From NCBI GenBank assembly GCA_021813225.1, contig JAKALH010000059.1, positions 1 to 10,638 of the forward strand: 10,638 nt of DNA. The letters are read 5' to 3'. This DNA comes from Chloroflexota bacterium. Its GTDB lineage: Bacteria; Chloroflexota; Anaerolineae; J036; Brachytrichaceae. Shown here in pieces: positions 6,508 through 10,638 of the stretch. Positions within the stretch are counted from its first letter, which is position 1. Each line of letters opens with the position of its first letter. The notes below the pieces were generated by a model. The model saw only the letters and a program-made list of their open reading frames with translations, searched no databases and was not told the origin of the DNA. Made by a program: the position numbers and the translations under genes.

Positions 6508-8034
6508 TCACGCTTCGCGCACGGCGTCATGCGAGACTTCGCCCGACACCTGCACCGGCACGCGCGCCTCGCGCGTATCGTTGGCGCGGAAAACGATATC
6601 GTGCGCGCCGATGCCGGTCACGCTCAGGAAGTGGGCGGTGCCGGCCTGCGCGCGGCAGTGCTGCACCAGCGCGCCGTCGACGCCGTTGAACACAATGGCC
6701 GCCGCATCGGGGCTGTTGGGAGACTGGCGCGCCGAGACGCCATCCAGCGTCAGGCCCTTCACATTCTCGATGACCAGTGCGCTGCGCCAGCGGTCGGAGT
6801 GCGGCGTATCCCACACCACCTCGACATCCTTCATGCGGAAGTTCAGCGCGTTGTCCACCGTGATGGCGTTGACACACTTCTGCGCATAGGTGTCCGGTTC
6901 GGTTGTGACTTCCAGGCGGATATTCTCCAGCGTGATATTCTGCAGCGGCGAGTCGATGTGGCCGTGGATGCGGTTGGGGCCGGTGCCGCGCGCGATCACG
7001 TTGCGCAGCAGCACATTGCGGATGACGCCCGCCGGCGGTTGTTGCGTTTTCGCCACATTCGGGTCGATCTCGCCGCGCTGGATGCAGTTGAAGTGAATAG
7101 GGTCGCCATCGCCCCACCAGAACCAGTCGAACGGTCTGCACTCGACCGTGACATTCGAGATGACCACGTTCTCCAGGATGCCGCCGTCGAATACCATGAA
7201 GGCGATGCCGCGGTTGGAGCCGGTGATGACGCAGTTCTCGATGGCGACGTTGCGGATGGCATTCTCGTTGTCGTCGCAGAACTTCAGTGCGCTGGATGCC
7301 GACGAAAGCCGGCAGTTGGTCACCGTGATGTTCTCGCACGGGCGCGCCGGGCCGTAGGAATGGCCGGAGTAAAACACCAGCGCGTCGTCGCCGGTTTCGA
7401 TGGTGCAGTTGGAAATGCGCACGTCGCGGCAGCCGTCGGGGTCGATGCCGTCGGCCCACACGCCGGCCTTCAGGCTGGTGCTGACATACACGGCGTCGAT
7501 GACCACGCGGTCGCAGCCGAAGATGTGCATCGTCCACGTCGGCGAGTCGATGAACGACAGGCCGCTGATGTGCACGTCCTGGCAGTGGATGAACAGAACC
7601 AGATTGCCGTAAGTGTTGGCGGCGGGGAAGGAGCGCATCAGCGGGATACCCGCCTTTTTGGCCAGCAACTGATTGGGGTAGATGTACCAGTCGTGGATGT
7701 CGTGCAGGCGCCACTCGTATTCGGCCTGGCCGTGCACGGTGCCGCGCCCTTCCAGCGTGATGTTCTGCGCGTCCTCGGCATAGAACAGCGCGTATTTATC
7801 GAAACCGGCGCGATCCTTGCTGGAATATACGGTGGCGCCCGCCTCGATGTAGACGCGCACGCGGCTGCGCAGGTGGACGGTCGTCGACGTGTATTCGCCG
7901 GGCGGGAAATACACCATGCCGCCGCCCGCCGCGGCGCAGGCATCGATAGCCGCCTGTATCGCCGCCCGGGCGTTGTCCGCCTTGATCCCGCTGGCGCCGT
8001 AATCCCGCACGTTGTACACCGCTATCCCGGCCAT
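6508..8034 (-). CDS. GH28-like right-handed beta-helix protein (polygalacturonase family)
   Basis: The product is 508 aa. The N-terminus VYNVRDYGASGIKADNARAAIQAAIDACAAAGGG...VYFPPGEY (7-48) is the pectate-lyase-superfamily opening. Repeated beta-helix coils follow (NITLEG, VHISGLSF, VRISNCTIETGDDAL, NITVTNC, VAIENCVI, VVISNVTV, NVLLRNV, NITLENIRL). GH28 enzymes hydrolyse polygalacturonan and related polymers. D195 (ADGID, family NTD motif) and D216-D217 (GDD) are kept. The usual GHG is replaced by SSASS (244-248), and the RIK motif by RGIAFM (275-280). Substrate or activity may therefore differ. No signal peptide is present. The start at 8034 has AAAGGGG (minus strand, 8041-8047) 6 nt upstream. 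It is first in an operon with the SDR gene, and its promoter must lie in or beyond the helicase relic. A GH28-related lyase or isomerase, or a non-enzymatic beta-helix, are alternatives. Confidence 0.8.
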   Translation of the reverse strand: MAGIAVYNVRDYGASGIKADNARAAIQAAIDACAAAGGGMVYFPPGEYTSTTVHLRSRVRVYIEAGATVYSSKDRAGFDKYALFYAEDAQNITLEGRGTVHGQAEYEWRLHDIHDWYIYPNQLLAKKAGIPLMRSFPAANTYGNLVLFIHCQDVHISGLSFIDSPTWTMHIFGCDRVVIDAVYVSTSLKAGVWADGIDPDGCRDVRISNCTIETGDDALVFYSGHSYGPARPCENITVTNCRLSSASSALKFCDDNENAIRNVAIENCVITGSNRGIAFMVFDGGILENVVISNVTVECRPFDWFWWGDGDPIHFNCIQRGEIDPNVAKTQQPPAGVIRNVLLRNVIARGTGPNRIHGHIDSPLQNITLENIRLEVTTEPDTYAQKCVNAITVDNALNFRMKDVEVVWDTPHSDRWRSALVIENVKGLTLDGVSARQSPNSPDAAAIVFNGVDGALVQHCRAQAGTAHFLSVTGIGAHDIVFRANDTREARVPVQVSGEVSHDAVREA

Positions 8035-8070
8035 GCATCACCCCTTTCACTGCCTGTATTGGCCGTATGA

Positions 8071-8331
8071 TACCTTGCGCGCGCGAACACCGCCGAACGC
8101 GCCGACGGCGGCCTCGGTTCGCAGTTGCTGTATCGCAGCGATGAAGCGCGACTGGAACCGGCCGCCTCGCAGCACGCCTGGACACTCGACACGCCCGGCG
8201 ACCTGCTCAAGCTGGTCTCCGAGGCCTACCGCATCCACCTGGCGCACCTGTTCGACGAGCGCCTGGCGGTGCACACCTCGCAGGTCGAGCCGCTGCCGCA
8301 CCAGATCACCGCCGTACAGCGCGTATTCTGA
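8071..8331 (+). pseudogene. Internal fragment of SNF2/DEAD-type helicase from a defence locus
   Basis: The frame is open from just after a TGA at 8068 to a TGA at 8329-8331. It reads ADGGLGSQLLYRSDEARLEP, then WTLDTPGDLLKLVSEAYRIHLAHLFDERLAVHTSQVEPLPHQITAVQRVF. The phrase LAHLFD..LAVHTS..EPLPHQITAV is the segment before the helicase core of large SNF2-like proteins seen in restriction/DISARM-type loci. In those proteins a PRQPLRFLLADDPGAGKT Walker A region follows at once. Here the frame stops exactly before it. The N-terminus also lacks its first tens of residues and no ATG is present (only TTG at 8125). I read it as a decayed internal fragment, not a working gene. The family link is from recall of the motif, and the minus-strand frames here look like shadows. 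Confidence 0.7.
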
Positions 8332-8333
8332 AT

Positions 8334-8354
8334 TTTTACCATCAGATGGTAAAA
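8334..8354. promoter_or_regulatory. Perfect 21-bp palindrome in front of the DUF4143 ATPase
   Basis: The arms are TTTTACCAT (8334-8342) and ATGGTAAAA (8346-8354) with centre CAG. It ends 7 bp before the ATG at 8362. TAAAAT (8350-8355) in the right arm is a 5-of-6 match to a -10 box, so a transcript would begin at or very near the ATG. The palindrome would then cover the promoter like an autoregulatory operator. It is markedly AT-rich against its surroundings. Confidence 0.65.
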
Positions 8355-8361
8355 TTTAGAT

Positions 8362-9609
8362 ATGTTTACGCGCAGTATTTCGCACAGACTGCTGCAAGCC
8401 CTGTCTGACGCGCCGGTGGTTGTATTGCAGGGGGCGCGGCAAACCGGCAAAAGTACTCTGGCTCAGTCCATCTGGGGCGAAGCCCACCCCGCCGAATACC
8501 TGACGATGGACAGCCTCTCGGTTCTGGCCTCGGCGCAGGGTGATCCCGTCGGTTTCCTGGCCGGGCTGCGTGACAGGGATGTCATCCTGGATGAAATTCA
8601 ACGCGCGCCGGAACTGTTTGCCAGCATCAAAGCAGAGGTGGACCGCGCGCGCAGACCAGGACGGTTTCTGCTGACTGGCTCCGCCAATGCCATGCTTTTG
8701 CCGCGCCTGTCCGATTCGCTCGCCGGGCGGATGCAACTCATCACGCTGTGGCCGCTGGCGCAGGGCGAGATTGCCGGCGGAAGCGGAGATTTCATTGCAG
8801 CGTCGTTCAACGCCGACTTCCCCACCCGCCGCATCGCCTGTGACCGCAGCGATGTCATCCGCCGCGCACTGCTGGGAGGCTATCCCGAAGTCGTCAACAA
8901 AGCCCAGGCGGGCGCTTCGCGCGAGCGCCTGGACGACTGGTTCGATTCCTACGTAACCACCCTGCTTCAACGCGACGTGCGCGATCTGGCCAATATCCAG
9001 GGCCTGAACCAGTTTCCGCTGCTGCTGCGCCTGATCGCCAGCCGCGCGACGGCAGCTTTGAACATCGCCGACCTGTCGCGGGCGTCGGGCATTTCCAATG
9101 TGACGCTGCACCGCTACCTGTCGCTGCTTCAGTCAATCTTCCTCATCCAGCTCATCCAGCCCTGGTCGGGGAACCTGGGCAGCCGGCTGGTGAAAGCGCC
9201 CAAGGTGCTGTTGACGGACACCGGCGTGTTGAGCTTCCTGAACGGGCTGAGCGAGGAACGGCTGCAGGCGTCGCCGACGTTTGCCGGGGCGCTGGTGGAG
9301 AACTTCGCCGGCATGGAGCTGCACAAGCTGGCATCGTGGAGCCATGAACGGCCGCAGGTGTTGTACTACCGCACGCATGACCGCAGGGAAGTGGACTTCG
9401 TGCTGCAGGCCCGCTCCGGCAGGCTGGTGGGCGTAGAGGTCAAGGCATCTGCCGCCGTCGGCCCTGCGGATTTTAGAGGGTTGCAGTCGCTGGCGGAAGC
9501 GGCCGGCGAGTCGTTCGCCTGCGGCGTCGTCCTGTATACCGGCGAAACTGTGTTGCCGTTCGGCGCGCGCCGGTTCGCCGTGCCGCTTGCCGCGCTGTGG
9601 GCCGGATAA
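8362..9609 (+). CDS. AAA-type ATPase with DUF4143 domain (COG1373 family)
   Basis: The product is 415 aa, typical for the family. The N-terminal P-loop domain has Walker A GARQTGKS (24-31), Walker B VILDEIQ (74-80, D77/E78), sensor-like LLTGSAN (103-109) and RMQLITLWPLAQGEI (123-137). A middle region holds YVTTLLQRDVRDL (197-209) and a winged-helix-like segment ADLSRASGISNVTLHRYLSLLQSIFLI (236-262). The C-terminal DUF4143 part has TDTGVLSFL (285-293), EVDFVL (343-348) and GVEVKAS (357-363), arranged like a PD-(D/E)xK nuclease fold (D345, E359, K361). The cellular role of the family is unsettled. Members are patchily distributed and often lie in accessory regions. There is no Shine-Dalgarno, so the message may be leaderless from the palindromic promoter. 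The gene follows a helicase relic, which fits a gain event that broke an older defence gene. Confidence 0.9.
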   Translation: MFTRSISHRLLQALSDAPVVVLQGARQTGKSTLAQSIWGEAHPAEYLTMDSLSVLASAQGDPVGFLAGLRDRDVILDEIQRAPELFASIKAEVDRARRPGRFLLTGSANAMLLPRLSDSLAGRMQLITLWPLAQGEIAGGSGDFIAASFNADFPTRRIACDRSDVIRRALLGGYPEVVNKAQAGASRERLDDWFDSYVTTLLQRDVRDLANIQGLNQFPLLLRLIASRATAALNIADLSRASGISNVTLHRYLSLLQSIFLIQLIQPWSGNLGSRLVKAPKVLLTDTGVLSFLNGLSEERLQASPTFAGALVENFAGMELHKLASWSHERPQVLYYRTHDRREVDFVLQARSGRLVGVEVKASAAVGPADFRGLQSLAEAAGESFACGVVLYTGETVLPFGARRFAVPLAALWAG

Positions 9610-9620
9610 AACTCATGCCC

Positions 9621-9648
9621 TTGAAACCGCGGGCCGCTGTGGTAGCAT
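9621..9648 (+). promoter_or_regulatory. Candidate promoter of the trypsin-like protease gene
   Basis: TTGAAA (9621-9626, 5 of 6 to a -35 box) and TAGCAT (9643-9648, 4 of 6 to a -10 box) are 16 bp apart in the 112-bp gap before the protease gene. The -35 belongs to a third copy of the decamer TTGAAACCGC found twice near 1163-1213. The match is moderate. Confidence 0.35.
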
Positions 9649-9653
9649 TTTCT
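9626..9653 (+). terminator. Possible weak terminator after the DUF4143 gene
   Basis: As RNA, ACCGCGG (9626-9632) and CUGUGGU (9637-9643) pair over 7 bp with two G-U pairs around loop GCCG. A short TTTT lies a few bases later (9648-9651). It overlaps the candidate promoter, so at least one of the two readings may be wrong. Confidence 0.3.
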
Positions 9654-9710
9654 CCGCCGGGTCTGACACCCCTGCGCAATCGTTATCCGCCGCTCAAACC
9701 CGCGCGATGC

Positions 9711-9716
9711 AGGAGG
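9711..9716 (+). promoter_or_regulatory. Strong Shine-Dalgarno of the protease gene
   Basis: A full AGGAGG sits 5 nt before the ATG at 9722. It sets the start there and argues against the in-frame ATG at 9587 inside the ATPase gene. Confidence 0.8.
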
Positions 9717-9721
9717 TTCGT

Positions 9722-10378
9722 ATGCGATTGCCCGAAGGCGCCGCTTCCAGACTGATTCCGGAATTCGACCCGCCCCGCGAAGCGTTGCCGCGCGAACTGT
9801 TCGATATCGCAGACCGCATGGAGGGAGGCGCCGCGGCGCGTCCCTACGGCGATAACGACCGGCAAAGGCGGCGTTCCTATCTGTGGGCCAGCGCCATCAA
9901 CCTGGTCGGGCTGGCCGCGCTGCCGGAGCGCTGCTGGCACTTTTCGGCAGGGTTTATCTACGTGCAGCCGCAGATTCTGGAGACGGCCCCGCGGCGCTAC
10001 CCGGTCTATCAATCCTTCGTCTTCGGTGCATGCGCCCTGGCGGAGGCAGGCGACGAGATTCAGACGCAGCGGCTGGACACCCTGGAAGCCGCCGGGTTGG
10101 TGTTTCCGCTGGTCGTCACCACCGGCGCTTACGCGCCGCACGGCGAACCGCCCAACATGCGCACAGCGACCCAGCAAGGCTCTTCGGCCTGCTGGCTGAG
10201 GCAACAGCCCGCCGCGCAATATGCGCAGTGGCAATACGGGATATTGACTTGCCGGCACGTGGTGGACGACCTGAAAGTGGGCGACCCGTCGCGTTCGACC
10301 CCACGCCGGCGCATGCATCGCCCGCGGCGGGCACGCTGGGCGACATCAACGCCTGCACGCTGGATGCCGCCGTGCTGA
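9722..10378 (+). CDS. Trypsin-like serine protease, N-terminal part, frameshifted
   Basis: From the ATG at 9722 the protein starts MRLPEGAASRLIPEFDPPRE. Residues 1-165 match nothing I recognise, and the segment includes a Trp/Tyr-rich part (WASAINLVGLAALPERCWHFSAGFIYVQPQIL) with no signal peptide. From about 170 the trypsin/DegP-like fold begins, with GILTCRHVVDD, where H179 takes the catalytic histidine place. After KVGDP (185-189) the frame turns into Arg/Pro-rich nonsense and ends at 10378. The natural continuation (VAFDPTPAHASPAAGTLGDIN) is in the -1 frame from about 10288. One base lost in the CCC at 10285-10287 would explain this. It may be a true mutation or a sequencing error. The predicted protein acts on peptides, but whether it is still active is unknown. 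Confidence 0.7.
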   Translation: MRLPEGAASRLIPEFDPPREALPRELFDIADRMEGGAAARPYGDNDRQRRRSYLWASAINLVGLAALPERCWHFSAGFIYVQPQILETAPRRYPVYQSFVFGACALAEAGDEIQTQRLDTLEAAGLVFPLVVTTGAYAPHGEPPNMRTATQQGSSACWLRQQPAAQYAQWQYGILTCRHVVDDLKVGDPSRSTPRRRMHRPRRARWATSTPARWMPPC

Positions 10379-10638
10379 AGATCGACGCGAGCGACTGGCC
10401 GGCGGGATTGCAGCGGCTGAGGATTCCGCCGGCTGTGGCGGCGAATGATGCGGTAACCCTGCATGGGCGGCATACCGCCGCCGCAGGCACGGTGTTGCGC
10501 GTGTTCCAGTTCGATAAATACTACGGCAACCTGCTGGGCCAGCGCCTGGTCGTGGACTGCACCGGCCGGCGCGGCGACAGCGGCGGCCTGCTGATGTCGC
10601 AGGCCAGCGGAGACGCCATCGGCCTGTATCTGTATATG
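10286..10638 (+). pseudogene. Trypsin-like serine protease, C-terminal part in shifted frame (runs off right edge)
   Basis: This frame continues the fold started in the preceding gene. LDAAVLKID has the catalytic aspartate at 10363-10365. RGDSGGLL has the nucleophile serine at 10579-10581, in the classic GDSGG setting. The frame is open to the window edge (IGLYLYM), so the C-terminus is missing. It has no start codon or ribosome site of its own at the break. Together with the upstream part the His-Asp-Ser order and spacing are those of a chymotrypsin-fold protease. I read the two pieces as one gene broken by a single-base change. Confidence 0.7.

Noticed and set aside
5734..8070. Very long open frame on the plus strand opposite the SDR and GH28-like genes
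   Set aside because: It spans two well-supported minus-strand genes with catalytic motifs and ribosome sites. Its own product is His/Arg/Val-rich with no motif, a GC-rich antisense shadow.
8047..8301. Minus-strand frames over the helicase relic
   Set aside because: Plus-strand translation gives a recognisable helicase-family phrase. The minus frames have no motif.
9587..9721. Upstream in-frame ATG for the protease
   Set aside because: It lies within the end of the ATPase gene, whereas AGGAGG lies 5 nt before the ATG at 9722.

Overview
The window is 10.6 kb of high-GC bacterial DNA with densely packed genes on both strands and G/C-rich third codon positions. No rRNA, intact tRNA, CRISPR array or insertion sequence is visible. 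The gene mix (GAF protein, cytoplasmic GH94-like and GH28-like carbohydrate enzymes, DUF4143 ATPase, helicase relic) would fit a Chloroflexota-type or similar environmental heterotroph, but nothing here fixes the taxonomy. That guess is weak inference.

Left part (1-2633). The N-terminal half of a GAF-domain protein runs off the left edge (minus strand). Next comes a strong 48-bp inverted repeat, then a small TPR-like protein of unknown role (minus). The latter has a long leader, an extended -10 promoter and a palindrome over the -35 region. A doubtful 66-codon plus-strand ORF follows, converging on a zinc-free quinone oxidoreductase of the MDR superfamily (minus).

Central part (2634-8034). 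A short divergent promoter region separates the quinone oxidoreductase from a large plus-strand gene (984 aa). Its product looks like a divergent GH94-type (alpha/alpha)6-barrel carbohydrate phosphorylase or hydrolase. Converging on it is a two-gene minus-strand operon: a GH28-like parallel beta-helix protein first, then a classical SDR dehydrogenase 12 bp downstream. Neither the GH94-like nor the GH28-like protein has a signal peptide. They may act on sugars or oligosaccharides inside the cell, with the SDR oxidising a product, but the substrate cannot be read from the sequence.

Right part (8071-10638). This looks like accessory DNA. An internal fragment of a SNF2/DEAD-type helicase of the kind found in restriction and DISARM-like defence loci is cut off just before its Walker A motif. 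It abuts a perfect 21-bp palindrome that sits directly in front of a DUF4143 (COG1373) ATPase gene. Last is a trypsin-like serine protease with an uncharacterised N-terminal region. An apparent one-base deletion near 10285 splits its His and Asp/Ser catalytic motifs into different frames, and the gene leaves the window at the right edge.

The points most worth a second look are: the helicase relic and palindrome junction; the GH28-like protein that has lost two of the four family motifs; the divergent GH94-like enzyme; the frameshifted protease; and the regulatory palindromes at 563-610 and 1261-1287.
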